Shown here piece by piece: positions 38,633-48,242 of a DNA stretch of 64,000 bases. The stretch's first letter is position 1. Every line of letters begins with the position of its first letter. Origin of the DNA: Paraburkholderia sp. PREW-6R (GTDB taxonomy: Bacteria; Pseudomonadota; Gammaproteobacteria; Burkholderiales; Burkholderiaceae); NCBI RefSeq assembly GCF_039621805.1, contig NZ_CP155073.1, positions 434,001 through 498,000 of the forward strand, written 5' to 3'. A program made the position numbers and the translations under genes. The notes beneath the pieces were generated by a model. That model searched no databases. It was not told the origin of the DNA and saw only the letters and a program-made list of their open reading frames with translations.

Positions 38633-39031
38633 ATGATCAGATCGAATCCCTACTTCGAAGAACTCGGTAGCATTCACGTCGAAATCCAGGCGCTGTTTGA
38701 CGGCTCGGCCGACGAAGGTGCGTTGCGGCGAATCATGGCGCGCTTCGCGCCGCAATTCACACTCGTCACGCCGTCGGGCGCCGTGATGGATTACGCGGGT
38801 CTGCACGACACGTTTGCAAGGCTGATTGGCGCGCGCCCCGGTTCGCAGATCACCATCAAGGACATGGAGCTTGTCGCCGAGTATCCGTCTGGCGCCGTGG
38901 TGAAGTATCGCGAGTATCAGCGCGACAGCGCGGGCAACGCGAACGTGCGGCGCTCTACCGCCGTGATGGATCTCGACTCAACCGGCAACGTTTCATGGCG
39001 TCATCTGCAGGAAACGTTCTGCACGGAGTAA
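38633..39031 (+). CDS. NTF2-like (DUF4440-type) small protein
   Basis: A 132-residue protein with the size and secondary-structure pattern of the SnoaL/NTF2 fold: an N-terminal helix (YFEELGSIHVEIQALFDG), RIMARFAPQFTLVTPSGAVMDYAGLHDTFARL, then strands ending in VSWRHLQETF. Such domains serve as small-molecule pockets or scaffolds in many unrelated proteins. It lies 25 bases after gloA and is followed by a bidirectional terminator. Whether it has enzymatic activity is unknown. Confidence 0.7.
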   Translation: MIRSNPYFEELGSIHVEIQALFDGSADEGALRRIMARFAPQFTLVTPSGAVMDYAGLHDTFARLIGARPGSQITIKDMELVAEYPSGAVVKYREYQRDSAGNANVRRSTAVMDLDSTGNVSWRHLQETFCTE

Positions 39032-39076
39032 GCCAGTATCAGACGGCAGTTGCAAGCGGCAAGTCATGCAATGAAA

Positions 39077-39111
39077 AAAGGGCGCTTCGTTCTAACGACG
39101 AAGCGCCCTTT
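39077..39111. terminator. Bidirectional rho-independent terminator
   Basis: A 14-bp perfect stem (AAAGGGCGCTTCGT at 39077-39090 with its complement at 39098-39111) and a 7-base loop, flanked by an A-run on the left and a T-run on the right. It serves both the gloA-NTF2 transcript and the convergent metalloprotease gene that ends at 39136. Confidence 0.9.
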
Positions 39112-39135
39112 CTTATGTGGCCATATTCGAACGCA

Positions 39136-40035
39136 TCAAAGCGTCGGCAGCAATTCCGGTGGATGCGACTTCAATGTTTGCCGTGCCTCGCGGAACTCTG
39201 GAAAGATCGATTCAACGGTCTGCCAGAAGCGCGGGCTGTGATTCATCTCACGCAGATGCGCAAGTTCATGCGCGACCACATAGTCGATGATCGACAGCGG
39301 GAAATGAATCAGGCGCCAGTTCAGGCGAATCTTGCCGTCGCTCGAACAACTGCCCCAGCGTGTGGCCGCCGACGACAGCGCGTACGCACGGTAGTTGACG
39401 CCCAGCTTGTCCGCGTAAATGGCGAGACGCTCGCCGAACACGCGTTTTGCCTCGCCTTGCAGCCAGCCTTGCACGCGGTCCTTGATCTGCTGCGGGTCCG
39501 CTTGCAGCGGCAACGGCACCTGCAGCGCCGCGTCCTGAGCGTTGAATGCGAGCGTGCCTTCTGGCGCGCCGAGCGTAATGCGCACAGGGTGACCGAGATA
39601 GGGCACCTGTGCGCCGTCTTTCCAGTCCACTTTCGGCAACGCGCGTTGTTCGACACGCGTTTGCCATTCGATCAGCTTCGTGAAAATCCAGCGCTGCTTC
39701 TCGGTGATTGCCGTTTCGATATCGGCAAGCGTGACCCAACGCGGTGCAGTGATCGTCAGCCCGGTGCTGTCGATCGCGAAACCGATCGAGCGGCGTGCCG
39801 AGCGTTTCAACGCGTAATGCAGGATGCGCGATCCGATGGTCAGGCTACGCAGCTTGCTGCCGTCCGGCGCGAGCGGCGCAACCTGCGATCCGCCCGGCGA
39901 GGTTGCGGACAGACCTGACGAAGGTGCGGACGGTGACGGGGACGACGACGTCGACCCCGGCTCGGCAAAGAGCGGGAGATCGAGTTGCCGGCTATCGAGC
40001 GCCGCAGCGGGCTGCGACGTAGGAGACTTCTGCAT
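39136..40035 (-). CDS. YgjP/DUF45-type metal-dependent hydrolase
   Basis: A 299-residue protein. The first 55 residues are Ser/Pro-rich and probably disordered. The rest is the YgjP/DUF45 domain: SRILHYALKRSARRSIGFAI, AITEKQRWIFTKL, RWGSCSSDGKIRLNWRLI, and the zinc motif HELAH (His256, Glu257, His260) with a third His at 266 in MNHSPRFW. These proteins are gluzincin-like, and some are linked to nucleotide or stress metabolism, but substrates are undefined. It follows plsC by 42 bases in the same direction. Confidence 0.88.
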   Translation of the reverse strand: MQKSPTSQPAAALDSRQLDLPLFAEPGSTSSSPSPSAPSSGLSATSPGGSQVAPLAPDGSKLRSLTIGSRILHYALKRSARRSIGFAIDSTGLTITAPRWVTLADIETAITEKQRWIFTKLIEWQTRVEQRALPKVDWKDGAQVPYLGHPVRITLGAPEGTLAFNAQDAALQVPLPLQADPQQIKDRVQGWLQGEAKRVFGERLAIYADKLGVNYRAYALSSAATRWGSCSSDGKIRLNWRLIHFPLSIIDYVVAHELAHLREMNHSPRFWQTVESIFPEFREARQTLKSHPPELLPTL

Positions 40036-40077
40036 CGGATTCGGCTTCGCGCTAATACGCCTTCAAGGCGTGGCGCG

Positions 40078-40839
40078 TCAGATTGGTGCGGCGGCGGAAC
40101 GGTTCTTTTCCGCCGCGCTGTACGCAGCAGGATCGATGCGACGCATCTCTGCTTCGATCCACTGTTCGACGCGCGTGTTCACTTCGTCGGGCGTGAGCCC
40201 CGTCGTCTCGATCGGTTTGCCGATCGACACTGTGACTATACCCGCATATTTGAGAAACGAGTTGCGCGGCCACACACGCCCTGCGTTGTGTGCGATCGGC
40301 ACGACCGGTGCGCCCGTTGCAATCGCAAAACGCGCACCGCCGGTTTTGTATTTTCCCTGCTTGCCGGTCGGCGTGCGCGTGCCTTCCGGAAACATGATGA
40401 CCCAGGCGCCTTCCGCCATGCGCGCCTTGCCTTGCCGGATGACGGATTCAAACGCGTACTTGCCCTCCTTGCGATCGATATGAACCATCTTCAACAAGCC
40501 GAGCGCCCAGCCGAAGAACGGTACGTACAACAGTTCTCGCTTGAACACGTAACACAGCGGACGCGGCATCAGTGCGGGAAACGCCAGCGTCTCCCACGCG
40601 GATTGATGCTTCGACAACAGCACGGCGGGACCGTTGGGCAGATTCTCGTAACCCTCGATCCGGTAGCGGATGCCGTTCAGCCAGCGCACCATGTTGAGCG
40701 TGGCACGGCACCAGCCGGCGGCCATCCAGTAGCGTTTATCGGCGTGCATGAACGGGAACGCGATGAAGCACGCGGTCGCGTAGGGCACCGTGAACACCAC
40801 GAAGTAGAGCAGCAACAGCAGGGAGCGAATGAAGCGCAT
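40078..40839 (-). CDS. plsC: 1-acyl-sn-glycerol-3-phosphate acyltransferase
   Basis: A 253-residue PlsC-type acyltransferase that makes phosphatidic acid. An N-terminal membrane helix (about residues 6-30) precedes the acyltransferase core. Motif I reads KHQSAWE (His78, Glu83), an HX4E in place of the usual HX4D. Motif III FPEGTRT (about 150-156) and motif IV (VPIAHNAG) are intact. It lies between gmhB and the YgjP-type gene, all on the minus strand, in the order glyQ-glyS-gmhB-plsC seen in Burkholderiaceae. Confidence 0.92.
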   Translation of the reverse strand: MRFIRSLLLLLYFVVFTVPYATACFIAFPFMHADKRYWMAAGWCRATLNMVRWLNGIRYRIEGYENLPNGPAVLLSKHQSAWETLAFPALMPRPLCYVFKRELLYVPFFGWALGLLKMVHIDRKEGKYAFESVIRQGKARMAEGAWVIMFPEGTRTPTGKQGKYKTGGARFAIATGAPVVPIAHNAGRVWPRNSFLKYAGIVTVSIGKPIETTGLTPDEVNTRVEQWIEAEMRRIDPAAYSAAEKNRSAAAPI

Positions 40840-40878
40840 CGGCGTGATTGAAAAAAGTTAGGACGCGCGCGGTGCGCG

Positions 40879-41433
40879 TCACTCCTGGGCGTCGGAGAGG
40901 AAATCGAGCGCGAACGCGCGCAGGTCATTATGGACTTTCGTGCCTTCGGGCAGACCGCCGGCTTCGAGCGTTTTGCGTCCCTTGCCGGTCAGCACCAGAT
41001 GCGTGGGATGACCGAGCGCGGCGCCCGCCTGCAGATCGCGCATGGCGTCGCCGACCACCGGTGTGTATTCCGGCGTGGCCTCGAAGCGCTCGTTGATCTG
41101 CTTGAGCATGCCGGGCTTCGGCTTGCGGCACTCGCAGTGATCTTCCGCCGTGTGCGGGCAAAAGAACACGGCGTCGATGCGGCCGCCGACCGCGGCCGCC
41201 ATGCGATGCATTTTCAAGTGCATTGCGTTCAGCGCGTTCATGTCGAAAAGGCCGCGGCCGATGCCCGACTGGTTGGTCGCGATCGCCACGCGGTAACCGG
41301 CCTGGTTCAGACGCGCGATCGCTTCGAGCGCGCCCGGCAGCGCGACCCATTCGTCCGGCGACTTGATGAACGCGTCGGAATCGACGTTGATCACGCCGTC
41401 GCGGTCGAGGATCACCACTTTTTTGGTCGGCAT
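40879..41433 (-). CDS. gmhB: D-glycero-beta-D-manno-heptose-1,7-bisphosphate 7-phosphatase
   Basis: A 184-residue HAD-family phosphatase of the GmhB group, in the ADP-heptose pathway for lipopolysaccharide core. The catalytic Asp motif is ILDRDGVIN (residues about 8-16), followed by ATNQSGIGRG and the zinc-binding CPHTAEDHCECRKP, which is specific to this group. The last motif is VVGDAMRDLQAG. It starts 10 bases after the glyS stop and should be cotranscribed with glyQ-glyS. Confidence 0.95.
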   Translation of the reverse strand: MPTKKVVILDRDGVINVDSDAFIKSPDEWVALPGALEAIARLNQAGYRVAIATNQSGIGRGLFDMNALNAMHLKMHRMAAAVGGRIDAVFFCPHTAEDHCECRKPKPGMLKQINERFEATPEYTPVVGDAMRDLQAGAALGHPTHLVLTGKGRKTLEAGGLPEGTKVHNDLRAFALDFLSDAQE

Positions 41434-41443
41434 GGCGCGGGGC

Positions 41444-43543
41444 TCAGGCGGCGAGTCGGGAAATGTCGGCGACGCAGTTCATCTGCTGATGCAGTGCGCC
41501 GAGCAGGGCCAGACGGTTGGCGCGCAACGCCGGATCTTCGGCGTTGACCATCACGTCGTTGAAGAACGTGTCCACCGGTTCACGCAACGCGGCGAGCGCA
41601 GTCAGCGCGCCCGTATAGTCGCGCGCGGCGAGTTGCGTCTGCACGCGCGGTGCGACCTGTTCGAGCTGCGCGTACAACGCTTTTTCCGCCGATTCTGTGA
41701 GCAATGCGACCTGCACACCGCCGGTGGCCGCGCTTTCCGACTTCTTCAGAATGTTCGAAATGCGTTTGTTGGCGGCCGCGAGCGACGCCGCCTCGGACAG
41801 CGACGCGAACTCGCGCACCGCATCCAGGCGCGCAACGATGTCGTCGAGGCGCGTAGGATTGAGCGCCAGCACCGCGTCGATTTCCCCGGGCGCATAGCCG
41901 CGTTCACGCAGCAGACCGCGCAGACGGTCCATGCTGAACTCGTAAATGGCTTGCGTGGAATCCACGACGCCCGGGACGCTTGCGAACTGTGCATAAGCGG
42001 CGCGCAGCAGTTCGATCAGATCGACCGGCAACTGCTTTTCAATCAGGATGCGCAGCACGCCCAGCGCGTGACGGCGCAGCGCAAACGGATCTTTTTCGCC
42101 GGTGGGTTGCAGGCCGATGCCCCAGATCCCGACCAGCGTTTCGAGCTTGTCCGCCAGCGCGACTACGGTGCCGGTTGCCGTGCTCGGCAATGCGTCGCCG
42201 GAAAAGCGCGGCTGATAGTGTTCCGAGCAGGCGAGCGCGACTTCTTCGGGCTCGCCGTCGTGGCGCGCATAGTACGTGCCCATCGTGCCTTGCAGCTCCG
42301 GGAATTCGCCCACCATGTCGGTGATCAGGTCGGCCTTCGACAGACGCGCGGCGCGCTGCGCAAGCGCCACGTCCGCGCCGGTCAGCCCGGCAATGACGCC
42401 CGCCAGCGCCTCGACTCGCTCCACGCGCTGCAGCGCCGAGCCGAGCTTGTTGTGATACACGACGTTCGCGAGCAACGGCACGCGATCCGCGAGCGGCTTT
42501 TTCTTGTCCTGCTCGAAGAAAAATTTCGCGTCGGCTAAACGCGGACGCACCACGCGTTCATTGCCTTCGATAATGTCGCCCGGCGTTTTCGTTTCGATGT
42601 TCGACACGATCAGGAAACGCGAGCGCAACTTGCCGTTTGCATCTGTCAACGCGAAGTATTTCTGATTGGTCTGCATGGTGAGAATCAGGCATTCCTGCGG
42701 CACTTGCAGAAACTCGTCCTCGAAGCGGCACGCGTAGACCACCGGCCATTCGACCAGCGAGGTCACTTCGTCGAGCAGCGATTCGGGCATCACCACCTGA
42801 TCGCCGTCGGCTTGCGCGAGCAGGTGCGTGCGGATGGTTTCCTTGCGGTCGGCGAAATTCGCGACCACGCGGCCTTTGTCCAGCAGCGTGTGAGCGTAGG
42901 CATCCGCGTGCTGGATCTGCACGAGCCCCTCGGAGAGGAAGCGGTGGCCGAGCGTGGTGTCGTCGGCGTCGATACCGAGCGCCGTGACCGGCACGATCTC
43001 TTCGCCATGCAACGCGGTGAGGCGCTGCACCGGACGCACGAACTGCACGTTGGTGCCGTCCGGGCGCTGATACGTCATGACCTTCGGAATGGGCAGCTTG
43101 CCGAGCGTTTCGTCGAGCGCGGCCTGCAGGCCGTCGGCGAGCGTCGCGCCCGGCGCGGCGTAGCGCAGAAAAAACGCCTCCGTCTTGCCGTCTTGCGCGC
43201 GCTCCAGGTCGCTCACCGAAAAGTCGGGGAAGCCGAGCGCGGCGAGTTTCTTGGCAAGCGGTGCAGTGGGCTGGCCGTCTTTATCGAGCGCGACGGAAAC
43301 CGGCAGCACTTTTTCGCGCACGTGCTTTTCCGGCGCGACCGCGCGCACGTTTTTGATCGTGACTGCGAGGCGGCGCGGCGTTGCATAACGTTCGAACGAC
43401 ACGTCGCCGTCGATCAGATCGCGCGCCGCGAGGCGCTGCGCAATGCCTTCGGCGAACGCGTCGCCAAGACGCGCGAGCGCTTTCGGCGGCAGCTCTTCTG
43501 TCAGCAGTTCGACGAGCAGGGTAGCGTGTTGGAGTTGAGTCAT
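41444..43543 (-). CDS. glyS: Glycyl-tRNA synthetase beta subunit
   Basis: A 699-residue GlyRS beta subunit, the large subunit of the bacterial alpha2-beta2 enzyme. The N terminus [19 protein letters not shown] is characteristic, with [10 protein letters not shown], the HD-like middle region and a C-terminal anticodon-binding DALR-like domain ([22 protein letters not shown]). It follows glyQ by 16 bases. Confidence 0.98.
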   Translation of the reverse strand: MTQLQHATLLVELLTEELPPKALARLGDAFAEGIAQRLAARDLIDGDVSFERYATPRRLAVTIKNVRAVAPEKHVREKVLPVSVALDKDGQPTAPLAKKLAALGFPDFSVSDLERAQDGKTEAFFLRYAAPGATLADGLQAALDETLGKLPIPKVMTYQRPDGTNVQFVRPVQRLTALHGEEIVPVTALGIDADDTTLGHRFLSEGLVQIQHADAYAHTLLDKGRVVANFADRKETIRTHLLAQADGDQVVMPESLLDEVTSLVEWPVVYACRFEDEFLQVPQECLILTMQTNQKYFALTDANGKLRSRFLIVSNIETKTPGDIIEGNERVVRPRLADAKFFFEQDKKKPLADRVPLLANVVYHNKLGSALQRVERVEALAGVIAGLTGADVALAQRAARLSKADLITDMVGEFPELQGTMGTYYARHDGEPEEVALACSEHYQPRFSGDALPSTATGTVVALADKLETLVGIWGIGLQPTGEKDPFALRRHALGVLRILIEKQLPVDLIELLRAAYAQFASVPGVVDSTQAIYEFSMDRLRGLLRERGYAPGEIDAVLALNPTRLDDIVARLDAVREFASLSEAASLAAANKRISNILKKSESAATGGVQVALLTESAEKALYAQLEQVAPRVQTQLAARDYTGALTALAALREPVDTFFNDVMVNAEDPALRANRLALLGALHQQMNCVADISRLAA

Positions 43544-43559
43544 TGTCTTCGTGTTCTCG

Positions 43560-44567
43560 TCAGTCCGGATCGATCTTGCGTTCGATTTTCAGCGGCGGCG
43601 CCCACGCGGGCATGGCGGCGTCCTGCGCGTCGGTGGTGAGGCCGGGCACGCCGTGCACCGGATTGCCGAGCATCGGGAAGCCGAGCTTTTCGCGCGAGTC
43701 GTAATAAGCCTGAGCGACGAGACGCGACAGCGCGCGAATCCGGCCGATATACGCCGCACGCTCCGTGACGGAGATCGCGCCGCGCGCGTCGAGCAGATTG
43801 AACGTGTGGCCGGCCTTCAGCACGAGTTCATAGGCGGGCAGCGCGATCTGCGCTTCGATCATGCGCTTCGCTTCGGCTTCATAGCTGTTGAAGAACGTGA
43901 ACAGCAGATCGACGTTCGCATGTTCGAAGTTGTACGTGGACTGTTCGACTTCGTTCTGGTGATAGACGTCGCCATAAGTCAGGCGGCGAATTTCAGGGCC
44001 ATTCGGACCTTGCTCTTCCCACTCGGTCCAGGTCAGGTCATAGACGTTCTCGACCTTCTGCAAGTACATGGCAAGACGCTCGAGACCGTAGGTGATTTCG
44101 CCGAGCACCGGCTTGCAGTCCAGACCGCCGACTTGCTGGAAGTACGTGAACTGGGTCACTTCCATGCCGTTTAGCCACACTTCCCAGCCAAGACCCCACG
44201 CGCCGAGCGTCGGATTTTCCCAGTCGTCCTCGACAAAGCGCACGTCGTTCTGCTTCAGATCGAAGCCGAGCGCTTCGAGCGAGCCGAGGTACAGGTCGAG
44301 AATGTTTTCCGGCGCCGGCTTGAGCACGACCTGGTACTGGTAGTAATGCTGCAGACGGTTCGGGTTCTCGCCATAGCGGCCGTCTTTCGGACGACGCGAC
44401 GGCTGCACATACGCGGCGCGCCACGGCTCGGGTCCGATTGCGCGCAGGAAAGTGTGGACGTGGGACGTGCCCGCGCCGACTTCCATGTCGATCGGCTGGA
44501 GCAACGCGCAGCCCTGCTTGTCCCAGTAGGATTGCAGAGTCAGGATGATTTGCTGAAACGTGAGCAT
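43560..44567 (-). CDS. glyQ: Glycyl-tRNA synthetase alpha subunit
   Basis: A 335-residue catalytic subunit of the heterotetrameric class II GlyRS. Signatures are [59 protein letters not shown] and [11 protein letters not shown] prefer the ATG at 44567, which has an AAAGG site five bases upstream; an in-frame ATG six codons earlier (44585) is possible. The family usually spans about 300 residues; the C-terminal 30 residues are a Pro/Ala-rich extension. Confidence 0.97.
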   Translation of the reverse strand: MLTFQQIILTLQSYWDKQGCALLQPIDMEVGAGTSHVHTFLRAIGPEPWRAAYVQPSRRPKDGRYGENPNRLQHYYQYQVVLKPAPENILDLYLGSLEALGFDLKQNDVRFVEDDWENPTLGAWGLGWEVWLNGMEVTQFTYFQQVGGLDCKPVLGEITYGLERLAMYLQKVENVYDLTWTEWEEQGPNGPEIRRLTYGDVYHQNEVEQSTYNFEHANVDLLFTFFNSYEAEAKRMIEAQIALPAYELVLKAGHTFNLLDARGAISVTERAAYIGRIRALSRLVAQAYYDSREKLGFPMLGNPVHGVPGLTTDAQDAAMPAWAPPLKIERKIDPD

Positions 44568-44839
44568 GAAGTGCCTTTCGGGCATGGGGCCACGCCGTGA
44601 GCGCGAAAGCGCGCGGCGCTAGCCGTGGAGCGAAGTGCCAAATCGTAGATTTTAGCGGAAAGGCAGGGGGGTGTCCGTTTTACGGGGTCATGTCGCAGCC
44701 GGTTCGGCCATTGCCGGGAACGATTCGCTGTGCGCCGCTGGCCACTATCTCCGTGAGCGGCGAGCAGCGGTGGAAGCGGTTCAGCAAAGGTAAGCGCGCG
44801 GCGGTGCCAAAGCGTGGGGCCGACGACGCGACGCGTCGC
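44568..44839. other. Intergenic gap between glyQ and mnmA
   Basis: These 272 bases lie between the glyQ start and the mnmA stop. I see no coding sequence with support on either strand and no terminator with a T-run. The glyQ promoter should be here. Confidence 0.5.
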
Positions 44840-46000
44840 CTAGCGCGCCGTCAGCAGTGCTGCTTTCTGCGGCTCGCGCAAGAGCGGCTCGCGCAAGAGC
44901 GGCTGCCCGGTCACCGCATGTTCGATGATGCCGCCGCCCAGACACACGTCGCCATCGTAGAGCACAGCGGATTGCCCCGGTGTGACGGCCCACTGTGCGG
45001 TGTCGAAAGTCAGTTCGAAGAGTCCCGCGCCGTCGCTCGCGGCATTGAACGTGCAACGCGCGTCCGATTGCCGATAACGCGTTTTCGCACCGCACGCGAG
45101 ACCTTCCGCCGGCGGCTCGCCCGCGACCCAGCTCGTATTGCCCGCCGACAGCGTGCGGCTCAGGAGCCACGGGTGATCGTGGCCCTGTGCGACAAAGAGT
45201 GTGTTCGACGCAATGTCCTTGCCGGCCACGAACCACGGTTCGCCGCTGCCGTCCTTGCTGCCGCCGAGGCCGATTCCCTTGCGCTGCCCGAACGTATAGA
45301 ACGCAAGGCCGATGTGTTCGCCGACGAGCTTGCCGTCGGTGGTCTTCATCGGGCCGGGCTGGGTCGGCAGGTAGCGGTTCAGAAAATCGCGGAACGGCCG
45401 TTCGCCGATGAAGCAGATGCCGGTCGAGTCTTTCTTTTTCGCATTCGGCAGCCCGATCCGTTCGGCGATTTCGCGCACTTTCGTTTTGGGTATTTCGCCG
45501 AGCGGAAACAGCGTCTTCGACAGCTGTGCCTGATTCAGCCGATGCAGGAAGTACGACTGGTCTTTCGTATGGTCGAAAGCCTTCAGCAGTTCGAAGCGGC
45601 CATGGTTCTCGCGCACGCGCGCATAGTGGCCGGTCGCGATGGTTTGCGCGCCGAGCGACATCGCGTGATCGAGGAATGCCTTGAACTTGATCTCGGCATT
45701 GCACAGCACGTCCGGGTTCGGCGTGCGGCCGGCCGAGTATTCGCGCAGGAATTCCGCGAACACGCGATCCTTGTATTCGGACGCGAAATTGACCGCTTCC
45801 ACGTCGATGCCGATCAGGTCGGCCACCGACACCACGTCGATCCAGTCCTGACGTGTGGAGCAGTACTCGCTGTCGTCATCGTCTTCCCAGTTTTTCATGA
45901 ACAGGCCGACCACGTCGTAGCCCTGTTCTTTCAGCAGCCACGCCGTTACCGACGAATCGACTCCGCCCGACATGCCTACTACGACTTTCTGCTTGCTCAT
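44840..46000 (-). CDS. mnmA: tRNA-uridine 2-sulfurtransferase MnmA
   Basis: A 386-residue MnmA that 2-thiolates U34 of tRNA-Lys, -Glu and -Gln. The PP-loop is GMSGGVDSS (residues about 9-17); the catalytic cysteines are in [12 protein letters not shown] and [10 protein letters not shown]. It ends with a near-duplicate [10 protein letters not shown] produced by a 15-bp direct repeat in the gene. nudJ lies 60 bases upstream; the nudJ-mnmA pairing is also found in E. coli. Confidence 0.97.
   Translation of the reverse strand: MSKQKVVVGMSGGVDSSVTAWLLKEQGYDVVGLFMKNWEDDDDSEYCSTRQDWIDVVSVADLIGIDVEAVNFASEYKDRVFAEFLREYSAGRTPNPDVLCNAEIKFKAFLDHAMSLGAQTIATGHYARVRENHGRFELLKAFDHTKDQSYFLHRLNQAQLSKTLFPLGEIPKTKVREIAERIGLPNAKKKDSTGICFIGERPFRDFLNRYLPTQPGPMKTTDGKLVGEHIGLAFYTFGQRKGIGLGGSKDGSGEPWFVAGKDIASNTLFVAQGHDHPWLLSRTLSAGNTSWVAGEPPAEGLACGAKTRYRQSDARCTFNAASDGAGLFELTFDTAQWAVTPGQSAVLYDGDVCLGGGIIEHAVTGQPLLREPLLREPQKAALLTAR
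44869..44898. repeat. 15-bp direct duplication inside mnmA
   Basis: GCGGCTCGCGCAAGA occurs twice in tandem (44869-44883 and 44884-44898), followed by a partial third copy. It is in frame and encodes the repeated LLREP near the MnmA C terminus. Confidence 0.95.
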
Positions 46001-46060
46001 AAGATGCTCACTGGGTACTGCGTGACTTCATGGATCGTGGGGTGACGGATTGCGGTTCGC

Positions 46061-46543
46061 TCACGCCTGCTTTTTCCCGACCGAATGCGTGTGTACGAAG
46101 TCGAGCGGGAAACGCCGGCCCGCGAGGTAATCGTCGAGACATTGCATGACGAGCGGCGTGCGGTGCCGCTCGGGGCAGGCGCGCAATTCAGCTTCGGTCA
46201 TCCACAACGTGCGGACAATGTCGGGGTCGAGCGCGCGCTCCGTGTCCGGCTCACCGGCGTTGCCGCAATAGGTGAAGCGCAGATACGTCACGGCTTCGCT
46301 GCCGGGCCGCTCGAAGTGGGTCATATACATGCCGACCAGCGCCTCGGGCGTGAACGGATGAGCGGTTTCCTCGAGCGTTTCGCGGATCACCGCGTCCAGC
46401 AATGACTCGCCCGCTTCCAGATGGCCGGCGGGCTGATTCAGGCGCAAGCCGTCGACAGTATGTTCCTCGACCAGCAGAAAGCGCCCGCCGCGTTCGACGA
46501 TCGCCGCGACAGTGACGTGCGGCAGCCAGGTTTCCGGGTTCAT
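46061..46543 (-). CDS. nudJ: Nudix hydrolase, NudJ-like phosphatase
   Basis: A 160-residue Nudix protein. The Nudix box is GHLEAGES...AVIRETLEETAHP (residues about 40-62), and the WLPHVTVAAIVERGGRFLLVEE start matches NudJ, which hydrolyses nucleoside triphosphates and thiamine or isoprenoid pyrophosphates. Its location just upstream of mnmA supports this assignment. The substrate is not certain. Confidence 0.88.
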   Translation of the reverse strand: MNPETWLPHVTVAAIVERGGRFLLVEEHTVDGLRLNQPAGHLEAGESLLDAVIRETLEETAHPFTPEALVGMYMTHFERPGSEAVTYLRFTYCGNAGEPDTERALDPDIVRTLWMTEAELRACPERHRTPLVMQCLDDYLAGRRFPLDFVHTHSVGKKQA

Positions 46544-46739
46544 GGATGCGCATTTTACCGTTTATAGGCGCAGGCTGCCCGCCGCGGCGCGTGGCCCGCG
46601 CGCTGGGCACCCCCGGATTGTCCCCGATTTCTGGACACCCCCCGGTATCGGTTAAAGTGAAGCATTAGCCGTTGCATCCGCAAGCCGGCGTGCCTCGTCG
46701 GCCGATCTGTCGTCATTCAGGAAGTCGAGGAGGAACACG

Positions 46740-47882
46740 ATGCACATCGGAGTGCCAGCCGAGACACGCGCGCACGAAACACGCGTTGCCGCGACGCCCG
46801 AAACGGTCAGGAAGTACGTGACCCAGGGCCATCGGGTCACGATCCAGAGCGGCGCCGGCGCTGGCGCGAGCTTTCCTGATGACGCCTTTGCGGCAGCCGG
46901 CGCGCAGGTCGTCGACGCGGCCACGGCTTTCGGCGCCGATCTCGTCCTCAAAGTACAGTCTCCTACCCAGGCCGAACTGCCGTTGGTGAAGCGCGGCGCG
47001 GTGCTCGTCGGCATGCTCGATCCGTTCAATGCCGATAACGCGACGAACCTCGCGGCGGCCGGCGTGACGGCCTTCGCGCTGGAAGCCGCGCCGCGAACGA
47101 CCCGCGCGCAAAGTCTCGACGTGCTGTCCTCGCAGGCGAACATTGCGGGCTACAAGGCGGTGCTGCTGGCGGCCACGCTTTACCCGCGCTTCATGCCGAT
47201 GCTGATGACCGCCGCCGGCACCGTCAAAGCGGCGCGTGTGCTGATTCTCGGCGCGGGCGTGGCCGGCCTGCAGGCAATCGCGACCGCGAAGCGCCTCGGC
47301 GCGGTGATCGAAGCGTCGGACGTGCGTCCGGCGGTGAAAGAGCAGATCGAATCGCTCGGCGCCAGATTCCTCGACGTGCCTTACGAAACCGACGAAGAAC
47401 GCGAAGCCGCGCAAGGCGTCGGCGGCTATGCGCGACCCATGCCGCCTTCCTGGCTCGCGCGTCAATCGGCGCTCGTCCACGAACGCGCGAAGCAGGCCGA
47501 CGTGGTCATCTCCACCGCGCTGATTCCGGGCCGCGCCGCGCCGACCCTGATTTCCGTCGAGACGGTAGAGGCCATGAAGCCGGGCTCCGTGCTGGTCGAT
47601 CTCGCGGCCGGCCGGGGTGCGGAGTACGCAGGCCGGCGCGGCGGCAACTGTCCGCTCACCGAAGCGGATCAGGTGGTGGTCAGACATGGCGTGCAGATCG
47701 TCGGTTATACGAATCTCGCGTCGATGGTGCCCGCGGACGCCTCGTCGCTCTATGCCCGCAACCTGCTCGACTTCCTCAAGCTGATCATCACAAAGGAAGG
47801 CGCCCTGAACATCGATCTTGCCGACGATATCGTCGCGGCCACGTTGCTGACGCGTGACGGCCAGGTCGCGCGCAACGCATAA
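46740..47882 (+). CDS. pntAA: NAD(P) transhydrogenase subunit alpha part 1 (NAD-binding)
   Basis: A 380-residue soluble domain I of the proton-translocating transhydrogenase. It binds NAD(H) through VLILGAGVAGLQAIATAKRLGA (split here by domain, around residue 163), with KEQIESLGARFLDVP following. Unlike E. coli PntA, the membrane part is a separate gene, giving a three-gene pntAA-pntAB-pntB operon. A strong GAGGAGGAA ribosome site precedes the ATG. pntAB begins 15 bases after the stop. Confidence 0.95.
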   Translation: MHIGVPAETRAHETRVAATPETVRKYVTQGHRVTIQSGAGAGASFPDDAFAAAGAQVVDAATAFGADLVLKVQSPTQAELPLVKRGAVLVGMLDPFNADNATNLAAAGVTAFALEAAPRTTRAQSLDVLSSQANIAGYKAVLLAATLYPRFMPMLMTAAGTVKAARVLILGAGVAGLQAIATAKRLGAVIEASDVRPAVKEQIESLGARFLDVPYETDEEREAAQGVGGYARPMPPSWLARQSALVHERAKQADVVISTALIPGRAAPTLISVETVEAMKPGSVLVDLAAGRGAEYAGRRGGNCPLTEADQVVVRHGVQIVGYTNLASMVPADASSLYARNLLDFLKLIITKEGALNIDLADDIVAATLLTRDGQVARNA

Positions 47883-47897
47883 GCGGAGAGTGCGGAA

Positions 47898-48242
47898 ATG
47901 GAACTCATCAACCACACGGTGATTAACCTCATCATCTTCGTGCTCGCCATTTACGTCGGCTACCACGTCGTCTGGAACGTCACGCCCGCGCTGCATACGC
48001 CGCTGATGGCCGTGACCAATGCGATCTCCGCAATCGTGATTGTCGGCGCGATGCTGGCTGCGGGTCTGACTCTGGGCGCGCCCGGCAAATTCTTCGGCAC
48101 GCTCGCGGTCGCGCTGGCTGCGGTGAACGTGTTCGGCGGGTTTCTCGTCACGCGGCGAATGCTCGAGATGTTCCGCAAGAAAGAGCCGAGAAAGCTCGCT
48201 GCCGACAAGGCTGCAAACACGACGGCCAGGGAGAACGTGTAA
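47898..48242 (+). CDS. pntAB: NAD(P) transhydrogenase subunit alpha part 2 (membrane)
   Basis: A 114-residue membrane domain IIa with three hydrophobic helices (about residues 7-26, 33-58, 62-82), matching the C-terminal part of PntA. A charged tail follows (RKKEPRKLAADKAA). Its stop codon overlaps the pntB start by one base (TAATG), so translation is coupled. Confidence 0.93.
   Translation: MELINHTVINLIIFVLAIYVGYHVVWNVTPALHTPLMAVTNAISAIVIVGAMLAAGLTLGAPGKFFGTLAVALAAVNVFGGFLVTRRMLEMFRKKEPRKLAADKAANTTARENV

Noticed and set aside
44597..46045. Plus-strand frame of 482 codons across mnmA
   Set aside because: It is antisense to MnmA with its PP-loop and catalytic cysteines, and it has no features of its own.
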